This document shows, piece by piece, positions 32,132-42,727 of a stretch of DNA of 64,000 nt. The stretch is from Chrysemys picta bellii. Taxonomy: Eukaryota; Chordata; Testudines; Emydidae. Numbering within the stretch: position 1 is the first letter of the stretch; the number at the start of each line of letters is the position of its first letter. A model generated the notes under the pieces. The model saw only the letters and a program-made list of their open reading frames with translations. It was not told where the DNA came from and did no database searches. The position numbers and the translations under genes are program-made. The stretch is from contig NC_088794.1 of the NCBI RefSeq assembly GCF_011386835.1, positions 89,698,009 through 89,762,008 on the forward strand, read 5' to 3'.

Positions 32132-32379
32132 AGGCTTCTTTACAAGGGAAAGTAGCTGGAACAGCTATTGTGGAATAAGTTATTTTGCAATAGCTTCATG
32201 TGTGAACATTCTATTATGGAATAAAAGTCACTTTATTTTGGAATAATTAGTGTGCTTCTAAAACTGGGTAATTATTCTGGAATAAAACTACTTTTACTCT
32301 GTAATAGCATGTCCACACAGGAAGATATTCTGGAACAGCTATTAGCTATTCTGGTCAATTTCCCCATGTAGTCAAGCCC
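32132..32379. mobile_element. PIF/Harbinger-type MITE, TTA duplication
   Basis: TTA lies at 32129-32131 and 32380-32382. The left end AGGCTTCTTTACAAGGG is inverted relative to the right end CCCATGTAGTCAAGCCC. The inside has repeated ATTCTGGAATAA(A/C) and GGAACAGCTATT words. The outer element at 50806-51311 shares its right part (CCACACAGGAAGATATT). Confidence 0.78.
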
Positions 32380-32382
32380 TTA

Positions 32383-34519
32383 GCCATATGCTCATTCTTC
32401 TCCACAAAAAGCATGACAAAGACCCAGAAAAATTATTTTCATACTTCAAAATAAAAATGATAAAAGTTAGTAAAGATGACAAACATTTTAAAAACAAAAA
32501 GTAGAGGGCAAGTGTTTCTTTAAATGAGCTTTCAAGGAAAATGAATGGGTGAGAAACTTAAAGATATCCTGCAAACATTAGACAGAATATCTTTATGATT
32601 ATGTGTCTCAATTAAACATGGAAAGATGATTGTGACAATTTTTTGTCCATTTTGGCTTTTTCCTTTGGGTAGGAGCATGCAGCTCCTACTCATGGAGTAA
32701 TCCTTATTTTCACAAAAGTAGCAAGATGTGGACCTTGGTATGAAACAAATTGTTGTGATTAGGGTAAGGAACATGCTAGATGTGCAGCCTTCCTTTCCCA
32801 GTCTGTAGAGTTTCCTCTTTACTGAGCTTGTCTTCACTAGTAAATGAGTTTGTGTTAGAACATGACCTTGAAGAGTCATGTTAATTAACATGATGTTAAA
32901 CATGACTTTGCAGTGTAGACAGGGATAGGTCAAGTTTAACATTGTGCATATGTTCATGGTTAACCTATAGCTTCAGTAGTGTTTATCAGCAACCAGCTGA
33001 CATGTTCTGACATGATCTGATTTTCTAGTGACAAGTCCAGTGGCACAGCAGCATGCAATCTGCTGGTAAAATCACATCTAATGTTGAATTTTGATGGTTC
33101 TGCCTGCCTGGAGAGTATAGGTTCGTTTGGACTAATCCCTTCATAGGACTGAGGCCGAAACTTTTAACTTTCCTCTTCACATATGTGAAGTACTTTGAGA
33201 TCCTTGGATGCAGGGTGTAATATGGATTTATTTAGATCTATAAAATGTAACTATCCAGTGCTCTAGATCAATAGTTCTCATCCTTTTTTATAGTGGGACA
33301 GTCCTAGGACCATTTTATAATCTAGCTGAAACCCCTCCCCCGATTTAGCAGTATGAGAGAAGTAGTGTATTCATGACCCCCAGGATGAAAATCCAGGAGA
33401 GAGAGAATACACTGTGGAAATTCATCCAAGCATTTGTAGAACACCCATCAACATGATATCTAGGCAGTACCTATAATGAACCTTTAGAAACCTTCTCAGA
33501 AGCTTGCAAGTCAAGATCTTTATGTAGGTCTTGGTTAAAACTCTGTTGCCCAAACATTCCCAGAAAGCAAACACTGCTAGAGTGTACATTTGAACATTGA
33601 AACAACTGCTCACTGAAAATGACTTGCATTACGTATCCTGCTCTAGATGCAATTATACTGCGCACCAATGCCACTCAGAAAAGACAGAAACTGAGAGATA
33701 TTTGATGCAGAATCTTAGCTTCAGAGATTGGTCAATGAAAGCTTCAGTTACATTAGCCATAGTGAAGTGGTTTGTATTCTGTCCCTGAAGAGAAGTATTT
33801 AGAGCAAGCCAATGCTGATCAGTGAAGTATTCAACAAGGGCAGATCCTTCAGCAAGAAAAATCTTGCTTGTTCTCTGAGCATGACAAAAAATACAAAACT
33901 TGGCTGTGCAAAATCCAGCACGGAAGAGGAGGTGCTGATGTTATGTGCTCATTTCTTCACATCTGCAGCCATGTTATTAACTTGTGATCTGACAGTCATT
34001 TGAAAGGGGAATTGCTTTAATTTGACTGGCAGATCCCAACCTAAGGTTAACATCACGTGTTGGAGATTTTGCCTGTTTCCAGGAATAGTAGACCCTACCT
34101 GTGTAAGTGCCACAAAGGTCAGAACTTGACTGAATAAACTTGTCTTCCAGAAAGCAGGCCTCATACTCACGGGTGTAACATTAGAGCTAATGGGGAACTG
34201 TATACCTCAGTAGAGCCCCGTGAAATTTATATATATATATATATATAAAATTTTATTTTGGGAGAAGTTAATTTTGTTTAATGTTAGCCACGTGGGGATG
34301 GGGTTGGGTGTTGCAATGCCATTCAAATTCAGTACCATTCAAATGGCCCAGCTACTCCCCTGGCTCAAATCATGATGATGGAGGGGTGGCTTGACAACTG
34401 TGTGCACAAGTTGCAGCATCTGGAGCAGGGAACTGGGTCCAGCCCTGTGGGATACGAGCTGCCGCTGAAGTGTGAGTTTTTTGTTTTATATGTTGTTTTT
34501 TGTTTTATTTCATATTTGT
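32383..34519. other. No recognised gene; possible hAT remnant and TA repeat
   Basis: Near 33268-33400 the words TAGTTCTCATCCTTTTTTATAG and ACCCCTCCCCC look like an eroded hAT family E (MER5-like) element, but no right end or duplication is visible. A TA microsatellite is at 34228-34247. Otherwise nothing is recognisable. Confidence 0.4.
34228..34247. repeat. (TA)n microsatellite
   Basis: About ten TA units. Confidence 0.9.
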
Positions 34520-35834
34520 AAGAACATATGAATGGCCATACTGGGTCAGACCAATTGTCTATCTAGCCCAGAATCCTGTCTTCCAGCAGAGGCTAGTGCC
34601 AGATGCTTCAGAGGGAGTGAAGAGAACAGGGCAATTTATCGAGTGATCCATCCCCTGTCATCCAGTCCCAGCTTCGGGCAGTCAGAGGTTTAGGGACATC
34701 CAGAGCATGGGGTTGCATCCCTGACTTTCTTAGCTAATAGCTATTAATGGACCTATCCTCCATGAACTTATCTAATTATTTTTTGAACCCAGTTATACTT
34801 TTGGCTTTCACAACATCCCCTGGCAACAAATTCTACAGGTTGACTGTGCACTGTGTTAAGAATTACTCCTTTGTGTTTATTTTAAACTTACTGCCTATTA
34901 ATTTTTGTTGGGTGACCCCTGGTTTGTGTGTTATATGAAGGGATAAATAACATTTCCTCATTTACCTTCTCTACACCATTCATGATTTTATATCATATCC
35001 CCCCTCAGTTGTATCTTTTCCAAGCTGAAAAGTCAAAATCTTTTAAATCTGTTCTCATGTTCCCTAGTCCTAATTATTTTTGTTGCCCTTTTCTATACTT
35101 TTTCCAAGTACTTTTTTGAGATGGGCCAACCAGAACTGCAAGCAGTATTCAAGGTGTGAGTGTACCATGAATTTATACAGTGGCATTATGATATGTTGTA
35201 TCTTATTATCTATCCCTTTCCTAATGGTTCTTAACATTGTGTTAGCTTGTTTACTTGCTGCAGCACATTGAGCAGATCTTTTCAGAGAACTATCCACTAT
35301 GACTCCAAGATCTCTTTCTTGAGAGGATAACAGCTAATTTAGACCCCATCATTTTGTATGTATAGTTGGGCTTGTTTTCCAAGGTGCATTACTTTGCATT
35401 TATCAACACTGAATTTCATCTGCCATTTTGTTGCACGGTCACTCAGTTCTGTGAGATTCCCTTTGTAACCCTTTGCAGTCTGCTTTGGACTTAACTATCT
35501 TGAATAGTTTCGTATTGTCTGCAAACTTTTCCACCTCACTGTTCACCCCCTTTTCCAGATCATTTATGAATATGTTGAACAGCACTGGTCCCACTACAGA
35601 TCCTTGGGGAACCCCGCTATTTACATCTCTGCACTGTGAAATATGACCATTTATTCCTACCCTTTGTTTCCTATCTTTTAACCAGTTACTGATCCATGAG
35701 AGGACCTTCCCTCTTATCACATGACTCCTTACTTTGCTTAAGAGCCTTTGGTGAGGGACCTCGTCCAAGAGTTTCTGAAAGTCTAAGTACACTATATCCA
35801 CTGGATCATTTAGTCCACATGTTTGTTGACACCC

Positions 35835-36918
35835 TGTGATGAGGTGTTCACCCCACACTGGTACTGAAGGGGTTAAGGTGGCAAGAGAGAACAATTAGTC
35901 ATAGGCTGCATCTGCTGGGGAGCTAAGGGACAATGATACTAATTGAGCTCATGGTGGGGGAGGGGGTAGGAGCAAGTGCATGGGCGACACACTTGGAGAG
36001 GCTAGCCCGTGCCCTGCCCCGCTCCTCTGCCAGAGCCCAGAGCCCCCACACTGTGGCTGTGTCGGCCCTGGTGCGCTGGGCAGGCTGGTGGTGCAGTCCC
36101 CAGCCCCAGAGCACCAGGCAGGCAGCGCAGCCTCCAGTGCCCATGGCCCCGGAGCACTGGGCAGGCGGTGTGGCCCCCAACGCCCTCCACCCCTGCAGCA
36201 CTGGGCGGGCGGCACAGCCCTCCTACCCTGGAAGGCGTTGCGAACACAGGCCCCAGCTGCCCGGAGTCCTGGGCTGCAGGTCGGCCCCCACTAGCCCCAG
36301 CCCGGCCACAGGGGAAGAGCACTGGCAGGAAGCAGGAGGGGGCTGGGCCATGCAGGGCTGTTTGGGGAGGCTCAGCCTCTCCTAGCCTGTGATACCCGCT
36401 GCCCATGAGCAGGCGGGGCTTATGTAAACCTAGAAGTTGATGATAGGAAGAGAGCTGCAGTGAGGAAGCCTGATACAAGGGGGGAGAGTAGGAGCCTTTA
36501 ATAGGAATGCAGAAGCAGTCCAGGGAAGGAGCAGTAAGGTCTGAGGGACTATAGATGTGAACGGCTGGTTTGAGGGTTCCTGGACTGGAACCCAGAGTAG
36601 AGGGCAGGCCAGGGTTCCCCTACAAGCCATTGTGAGAGCGGCACAGTCAGCAGAGTGGATTTAGAGTCTGCCTGAGACTGTGTGGAGAGAGACCTTGGTG
36701 AGACCCCAGAAGGGGAACACAATTGTGACTTGGCTGGAGGACTAAGCCATAAAGGAGAGGTGCAGATGCTCCTGACTAGTGAGAAAGGGACTGCAGAGTA
36801 AGTGATTGAGGCAATGGGCCGAGTGACTGCCGGACAGGGCACGGACAGTGGCGAGCTAATTCCTCAGATGAGCCACGAGGAGGCGCTCCTGAGCAGTGAG
36901 TAGCAAGCACCTGTTACA
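35835..36918. mobile_element. Solo LTR inserted in CR1
   Basis: The ends are TGTGATGAGGTGTTCACC and GCACCTGTTACA, the TG...CA form. Flanks CACCC (35830-35834) and TACCC (36919-36923) agree at four of five bases, and the CR1 reads continuously across the gap (…GACACCC, then CTCAGAGAATTC). The centre (about 35990-36390) is very GC-rich, with the right half AT-balanced and rich in CCTGAG/GAGACC words. No retroviral genes are attached. Orientation is uncertain because I see no convincing TATA or polyadenylation pair. Confidence 0.72.
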
Positions 36919-38876
36919 TACCCTCAGAGAATTCTAACAGATTGGTGAGGCATGATTACAAAAACCATGTTGATACTTCCCCAACATATTGTCATCATCT
37001 ATGAGCCTGATAATTATGTTCTTTACTATAGTTTCAATCAATTTGCTTGGTACTGAAGTTAGGCTTACCAGCCTGTAATTACCAGGATTGCCTCTGTAGA
37101 CTTTTGTAAAAAATTGGCATAATCAGCCAATGATGTGCTACAGAGGGTGATTTAGGCAATAGGTTACATACCACAGTTAATAGTTCTGCAATTTCATATT
37201 TGAGTTCCTTTGGAACTCTTGGGTAAGTACCATCTGGTCCTGGTAACTTATCACTGTTTAAATTATCTATTTGTTTTAAAACCTCCTCTACTGACACATC
37301 AGTCTGGGATAGTTTTTCAGAGTTGTCATTGTAAAAGAAAGGCTACAGTGTGGGAATCTCTCTCAGATCCTCTGCAGTGTAGACTGATGCAAAGAATTCA
37401 TTTAACTTCTCTGCAACAGCCTTGTCTTCCTTGAGTACTCGTTTAGCACCTCAATCATCCATTGGCCCCGCTGATTGTTAGGTAGACTTCCTGATGCTGA
37501 TGTATTTAAAAAGGAATTGCTATTAGTTTTTGAGACTCTTGCTAGTTGCTCTTCAAATTCTTTTTTGGCTGGCCTAATTATACTTTTACACTTGACTTCC
37601 CAGAGTTAATACCCCTTTCTAGTTTCTTCAGTAGGATTTGACTTCTAATTTTTAAAGGATGCCTTTTTGTCTCTGACTCTCTTACTGTGTTGTTTAGCCA
37701 TGGTGGTGGTTTTTATTTGTCCTCCTACTGTTGTTTTTATTTGGGATAATCATATAGTTTGAGCCTCTATTATGGTGTTTTTTAAAAGTTTCCATGCAGC
37801 TTGCAGGCATTTCACTCATGTGACTTTCTTTTAATTTCCACTTAAATAGCCTCCTCATTTTTGTGTAGTTCCCCTTTTTAAAGTTAAAATGCTGCTATGG
37901 TGGCTTTCTTTAGTATTCCCTGCCCTACAAGGATATTAAACTTAATTACATTATGATTGCTATTACAGAGTAGTTCAGCTATATTCACCATGTGGACCAG
38001 ATCCTGTGTACCATTTAGGACTAAATCAAGAATTGCCTCTCCACTTGTGAGTTCCAGGAATAGCTGCTCCAGGAAGTAGTTATTAATGGTATCCAGAAAT
38101 GTTATCTCTGTATCCCAGCCTGTGGTGACATGTTCCAAATCAATATAGGGATAGTTGAAATTCCCCTTTATTGTTGGGTTTTCTGTTTTTGTAGCCGCTC
38201 TAATCTCGCTGGGCATTTCACACTCGTAGTCACCAACCTGGTCATGTGATCAGTAATATATTCTTACTGCTATACTCTTATTATTCAAGCGTGGAATTTC
38301 TATCCACAGAGATTCTATGGTACAAATTAATTAATTTAAGATTTTTATTATAATAGATTCTATGATTTCTTTTACATATAATGCCACTCCTCCACCAGCA
38401 CGACCGATCTGGTATTACTGTGTCCCATTGATTATTATCATTCCACCAAGTTTCTGTGAGGTCTATTGTATCAATGTCCTCATTTAATACCAGGCACTCA
38501 AGTTCACCCATCTTAGTATTTAAACTTCTTGCATTTTATATAGGCGCTTATAAAATTTGTCAGTATTTAATTGTCTGCCTTCATGTGATGTAATTGAATA
38601 GGACTCTCTTTCATTTGCTTGTTTCTCTTCAGTTCCTACCTGTATTTTATCAACTTCTATTCTCTCCTCTTCAGTAGGATAAGGGATGTATCTGTCCAAA
38701 CTGTGTGCTTCTCTGCTCCTGTCAACTTTCCCAAGCCCTTAGTTTAAAAACTCCTCTATGAACTTTTTAATTTTACATGCCAGCAAACTGGTTCCATTTT
38801 GGTTTAAGTGTAGCCCATTCTTCCTTTCCCAAAAGATTCCTCAGTTCCTAATAAACCTGAAGCCCTGGTCCTTACT

Positions 38877-39287
38877 CTAGCATCTCGTCCATGCATTGAA
38901 ACCCTGCAGGTCTGCCTGTCTGACTGGCTCTGCCTGTAGAACGGGAAGCATTTCAGTGAATACTACCATGGAGGTCCTGGACTTTAACTTCTCACCTAGC
39001 AGCCTAAATTTTGCCTTCAGGATGTCTCTCCTACCTTTACCTATGTCATTGATATCTACATGTACCACAACAACCAGCTTCCACCCAGCACTGCACGTAG
39101 ATCTATCCAGATGTCTCAAGAGGTCTGCAACCTTCGCACCCATCAGACAATTCACCATGTGGATCTCCTGGTCATCACAAACCCAACTATTTCTAATAAT
39201 TGAATCCCCCATTACTATTACCTGTCTCTTCCTAATAACTGGGGTTCCCTCCCCAGGAAGGGTATCCTCAGTACAAGTGGATTCCAT
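38877..39287 (-). pseudogene. CR1 ORF1 esterase (SGNH hydrolase-like) domain
   Basis: In CR1 elements the second half of ORF1 encodes an SGNH-type esterase that helps the element ribonucleoprotein. Here the frame shows VIVMGDSIIRNS, the block with the nucleophilic serine, near residues 24-35, and DINDIGKGRRDIL in place of the usual G-T-N-D block, near residue 80. ETSMVV-like and MLPVLQ segments follow. The preceding gag-like half is only partly visible up to 39562. The substituted G-T positions may reflect decay. Confidence 0.75.
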
Positions 39288-39562
39288 AACATCATCTGGA
39301 AGGAGGGTCTCAACTATGAGGTTGTTTCCCTCCGCTTCAGCTTGATGTTCTCCTTCTCATAGACTTTCATCCTCCTCAACAGCACAGAGGTCATCAGACT
39401 GGAGTGGGAACGCTCTGCTATGTCTCTGAAAGTCTCATCTATGTATCTCTGTCTCCCTTAGCTCTTCTGCTTCAGCCACTCTGGGTCTCAAGAGCTGTAC
39501 TTGGTCTTTGAGGAGCATGACCTGCTTGAATCAAATGCACACACATGCCACCTGCTCACAAA

Positions 39563-39690
39563 GACAAGGTCTAGTAAAAGATATTACCTCACCCACCAAC
39601 TTCTGTTGGTGAGAAAGACAAGTTTTGAGCCACGCAGAGCTCTTCTTTACGTCTGGGAAATGAACTCCAAGCCTCACAGAAAAATGTAAG
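39563..39690 (+). repeat. Interspersed repeat with inverted ends (copy 3, partial)
   Basis: GACAAGGTCTAGTAAAAGAT, then CACCAACTTCTGTTGGTGAG and GCAGAGCTCTTCTTTACGTC, in the order of the 28583 copy. The tail is missing. It abuts the truncated CR1 on its left. Confidence 0.6.
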
Positions 39691-39746
39691 GAATTAAGTT
39701 GTTCCTATCTAATATACATTTGGTAACCCCTATATAGAAAGGAAGG

Positions 39747-40310
39747 ATGGACCAGTGGTCACAGCATCAGTCTGTGAGTTGGGAGAGTGGAATTCAATTC
39801 CCTGCTCTGCCCCAGGACAGCTGTGTAACCTGGGGGAAGTCACGTTAAGGCATGTTTACACTGCAAAACAAACAAGCAAACGAACCCCGCAGCAGTCTCA
39901 GAGCCTGGGTCAACTAATTCGGGCTCATGCAATGGGGCTAAAAATAGCAGCGTAAATGTTCCCACTCAGGCTCTAAAACCTTGCACAAAGGGTGGGTGTT
40001 AAAGTCCGAGCTCCAGCCTGGACAGGAACCTCTACATTGCTATTTTTGCCCTGTAGCGTGAGCCCAAGTTGGTTGACATGGGCTCTGGACCTTGCTGCTG
40101 TGGTCATCCCGTCCCCCCCATTTCTTTTTTTCTTTTTTGCAGTGTAGATGTGCCCTTAGCTTCTTTGCCTCAGTTCCCCATCTACACAATGAGGATAATA
40201 CCACTTTCCTACCCTACCAGGGTACTACAAATACGAATACATTAAAGTGTGTGAGGCTCTCTGATAATATGGTAATGGGAGTCATAAAAGCACCTCTGTG
40301 ATGGGTTTGA
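39747..40310 (+). repeat. MIR-type (CORE) SINE split by a Harbinger MITE
   Basis: The left half (39747-39847) runs from a tRNA-like head (GACCAGTGGTCACAGCATCA) to CTGTGTAACCTGGGGGAAGTC, the MIR CORE. The right half (40159 on) continues with CTTTGCCTCAGTTCCCCATC and AATGAGGATAATACCACT. Joined across 39848-40155 with one TTA, the order equals MIR. The tail is diverged. Confidence 0.8.
39848..40155. mobile_element. PIF/Harbinger-type MITE, TTA duplication, inside MIR
   Basis: TTA at 39845-39847 and 40156-40158. The left end is AGGCATGTTTACACTGCAAA and the right end is TTTGCAGTGTAGATGTGCCC, an inverted pair with few mismatches. The inside has GAGCCTGGGTCAACT and AAGTTGGTTGACATGGGCTC as a second, inner inverted pair, so the whole 308 bases can fold back. 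Confidence 0.88.
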
Positions 40311-40866
40311 TGAGCACAGTTCCAACATCACAAACTCAATACCATGTTTTGTGCTAATAACTCTGCAGGGCAGTGACTGTCTCTTCTATATAGTGCCCAA
40401 TACAATGGGGCCATGTGTTTATGTGAGACAAAACACAATTTAATCTCAGGAATTTGGGGCCAATCTCATGATTTTTTTAGGGTCTGACTCCTGATTTTTG
40501 AATCTTTTGAGTCCTATTGACTGTTGGAGGCCCCTGGATGGGCACAGACATCCCACCAACCTTACCTAGTAGGCGGGTATTTGACTGGCCTGGTTGATTT
40601 TGTTATGGATTTGCCAGAAAAATAATGTAATCTGCTGGTTTTTTTTTTTACATGGGTCTAAAGATTTGCATTATCATTACATTACACTGGGATATCTAAT
40701 GTTAAAAGTTTGCATTCAGCTAAAGATGCGACAGTGTTCCCAATTCCACAGTTTAAGCAATAACAGATCAAAAGTATTGAAAATACCACAAGTGTTTGCC
40801 CACCAGGACGCAAAGCGCACCATGCGTGTGTGAGAGGGTTGAATTATGTGAGAGTGAGGAGAGGAG
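40311..40866. other. No recognised gene
   Basis: AT-balanced sequence without typed frames. Confidence 0.4.
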
Positions 40867-41039
40867 GAGGGATAGCTCAGGGTTGTGAGTTCAATCCTTG
40901 AGGGGGCCCACTGAGGGATCTGGAGCAAAATCAGTACTTGGTCCTGCTAGTGAAGGCAGGGGGCTGGACTCAGTGACCTTTCAAGGTCCCTTCCAGTTCT
41001 AGGAGATGGGATATCTCCATTTAAAAAAAAAAAAAAAAA
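40867..41039 (+). repeat. tRNA-headed SINE with CR1-like tail and poly(A)
   Basis: The tRNA-like head GAGGGATAGCTCAGG joins directly to GTTGTGAGTTCAATCC (a B box), so the middle of the head is deleted. The body has TCAGTACTTGGTCCTGCTAG and GGGGCTGGACTCAGTGACC. The tail CCCTTCCAGTTCTAGGAGAT resembles CR1 3' sequence. A 17-base A run (41023-41039) closes it. The intact tail suggests a fairly young copy. Confidence 0.8.
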
Positions 41040-41575
41040 GTGTGATGATATCAATCTGATCTCTATGTGTGAGCTCTCTACTATCGGTTGGGGGCAGGTG
41101 GAGTTGCCTTGTGGTTGGGGATGCATGGGGCTTGCCTTGTGGAGGGGAAGGTGCATTTCAAAGGTGGTATCCCTCTTACTCAAGGATGCGGAGCCTAAGG
41201 GTTTTTTTCTTTTTAAACAAAACATACATTCAGATTGAACCAGCAGCGGTGACAACCTAACCCTAACCTGTGCTAGCCCCCGAAGGGGCCTGTGCGTTGA
41301 CCACCTGGTGTAACTTCCCTGCTTTGCCACCTGTCCGCTCCTCCCCGAAATCCGGACTCTAAAGGCCTCTCTGTGGCCAACTCGGCTGGCTGGAGCCCGG
41401 GTCCCTTCGGTCTCATCCCACCTCGGGCGCCTGTTGCGCGGACTTTTCGCGCCGAAGTGGGGGGCAAACGGTCCCCGCGTGCGCCAGGGCTGGTCGGGCG
41501 AGCCCCGGAGCTACAGCGACACACCCCCTCGCCCTGCGCAGGCTGCAACCGCCCCGCTAGGCCCAGCGCTTGGCC

Positions 41576-41589
41576 GTTGTTATAGTAAC
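41576..41589. promoter_or_regulatory. RFX-type X-box motif
   Basis: GTTGTTATAGTAAC fits the RYYRYY-N2-RRNRRY consensus at every position. RFX factors use this site in ciliary and other promoters. It lies in the CpG island, 28 bases before the CGCG element. Confidence 0.55.
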
Positions 41590-41616
41590 TGCAGGAAGGC
41601 TGCTCCCCTCCCCCCC

Positions 41617-41626
41617 TCTCGCGAGA
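41617..41626. promoter_or_regulatory. CGCG element TCTCGCGAGA (BANP-type)
   Basis: A perfect copy of the palindromic promoter element, extended by one paired base on each side (CTCTCGCGAGAG). In vertebrates it drives TATA-less CpG-island promoters and is bound by BANP when unmethylated. Initiation is usually close by, which would put the start site within about 41600-41750. Confidence 0.68.
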
Positions 41627-42658
41627 GCTCCTCTGGCAGCAGGCGGAGCAGGCGCTGGGGTGAGCTCATCCCGGGAGCTGGGGAGGGAGCGCAGCGCGAG
41701 GCTCCTGCAGCAGCCGCAGCAACTTTGTTGGGTGAGTTCAGTGCGGGAGCTGGGCAGGTAGCGTGGAGCCTGCGGGGGCAGGACACCTTCCTCGTCCTGC
41801 AGCCCCTAGCCTGCGTGGAGCTCGTCCTGAGCTGGAGCGAGGCACCCCTTTCCCCTTCCCGACCCGCCAGCCCGAGCCTGGGGGAGAGTGAATGGAGCTG
41901 ATCGTGAGCAGACAGACCAGACCGGCCGGCCCCCTTCCCAATCGAAAGCCGCCTCCTCCGCACTCTTCAGAGTTTGGTGGTGGGGAGGGTCCTGGAGAGA
42001 ACTGGCCACTTATGAGGAGAGATTCCTCCAAGCCTCTTAATTTACTCTCTTTATCTCCTTCCCCCATCCCTGGGTCAGTTAGACCCTGACCCCCAAAACT
42101 GCCATGTGTCTGTGGGGAGTCCTCGAGCCTTGCGTGGCACTGATCCTGCGGAGAGCATACCTTTGCACCCCATCTCTGTCTCTTGCTCTCCCCCCAGATT
42201 TTTGTGGGGGAGGTTGTGGAGCGCTGATGTATTGATTCTATGTAGGGAGAGGATCGCTCTTTCTCTGCCCTCCCTGCACGGCTTTAACAGCCCCAAGACA
42301 ATCTAGGGAAAAAGTCCTGGGGCCAGGGGCTCAGACTGGAGCTGATTTCCGATGAGACAGAAGGAGGAGGAAAAAGAAGGGGTTGGACATAAGGATTCCT
42401 CACACTCAGTCACCCTGCCCCCAACTTAAACAAGGGAAGGAGAAGCAGCAATATTAACTTGGCTTTTCTACCCCACCTCCTGCTGCTGCTCCTTGGATAC
42501 CTCCTTTTTCAGCAAAAAGTGACATGGACTTATCCGTCCCCCCTCCCAGTCTGGATGGTATTTTTCCCCTGTGAACAAAACCGAGGGAGGTGGTACGGTG
42601 GTGGAAGGAGGCGGTGCAGCAGTGATGGCTTTTGTGTATGTGTGTTTTTTCTCTTTAG

Positions 42659-42721
42659 GAAGGGGAACGTTGAGTGGGAACGGGTCTGAACGGTTCAAGG
42701 AGGGGAAGAAAGGAAAAGGGG
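42659..42721 (+). other. Candidate 63-base noncoding exon
   Basis: An acceptor-like tract (TTTTTTCTCTTTAG, AG at 42657-42658) precedes the segment, and a strong donor (GGG|GTAAGT, GT at 42722-42723) follows. The segment is purine-rich (GAGGGGAAGAAAGGAAAAG), as splicing enhancers often are. It has no in-frame ATG, so it would be 5' untranslated. Alternatively the whole stretch from the CpG island to 42721 is one exon, with this acceptor unused. Confidence 0.4.
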
Positions 42722-42727
42722 GTAAGT

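Larger units (their letters stand above)
34520..39562 (-). mobile_element. CR1 LINE, nearly full length, antisense, split by a solo LTR
   Basis: Read on the minus strand from 39562 to 34520. ORF1 with an esterase domain comes first (39287-38877). The endonuclease follows (38511-38281 with LTETWW, then 38216-37884 with FNYPYIDLE and EAILDLVLNGT). Next are the linker and RT start (37297-37079), then the RT core (35894-35439) with VYLDFQK, PQGSVVGPVLF and a catalytic box reading FADN instead of FADD. The thumb (35297-35070) and C-terminus end in the CR1 3' tail near 34520. The endonuclease acidic position in the usual GDFNYP motif reads GNFNYP. These changes, plus stops, show it is inactive. The solo LTR at 35835-36918 sits inside the RT. 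The 5' end stops where a different repeat begins at 39563. Confidence 0.92.
41270..42080 (+). promoter_or_regulatory. CpG-rich island, candidate host promoter
   Basis: CpG is dense from about 41270 to 42080 (GCGCGGACTTTTCGCGCCG, GTCGGGCGAGC, GCGCAGCGCGAGG), while the surrounding tens of kilobases are CpG-poor outside transposons. Unlike the other GC-rich stretches it has no terminal repeats, minisatellite or hairpin array. It contains an RFX-type X-box and the CGCG promoter element, and no TATA box. Possible donors (GGTGAGTT at 41731-41738, GGGTAAGT at 42720-42727) place a first noncoding exon on the plus strand. The gene cannot be named from 5' untranslated sequence. A minus-strand or two-way promoter is not excluded. 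Confidence 0.7.

Noticed and set aside
35933..36478. Overlapping 90-158 codon frames on both strands
   Set aside because: They lie in the GC-rich middle of the solo LTR; no retroviral or host motif is present.
41434..41901. 155-codon frame in the CpG island
   Set aside because: GC-rich DNA leaves several frames open at once. There is no recognisable domain and no good start context. A 65-codon frame at 41892-42089 is likewise more likely an upstream frame or chance than a host protein.
42459..42689. Leucine-rich N-terminus like a signal peptide
   Set aside because: The frame does not start with ATG (TTG at 42459), and it runs across the acceptor/donor candidates without regard to them.
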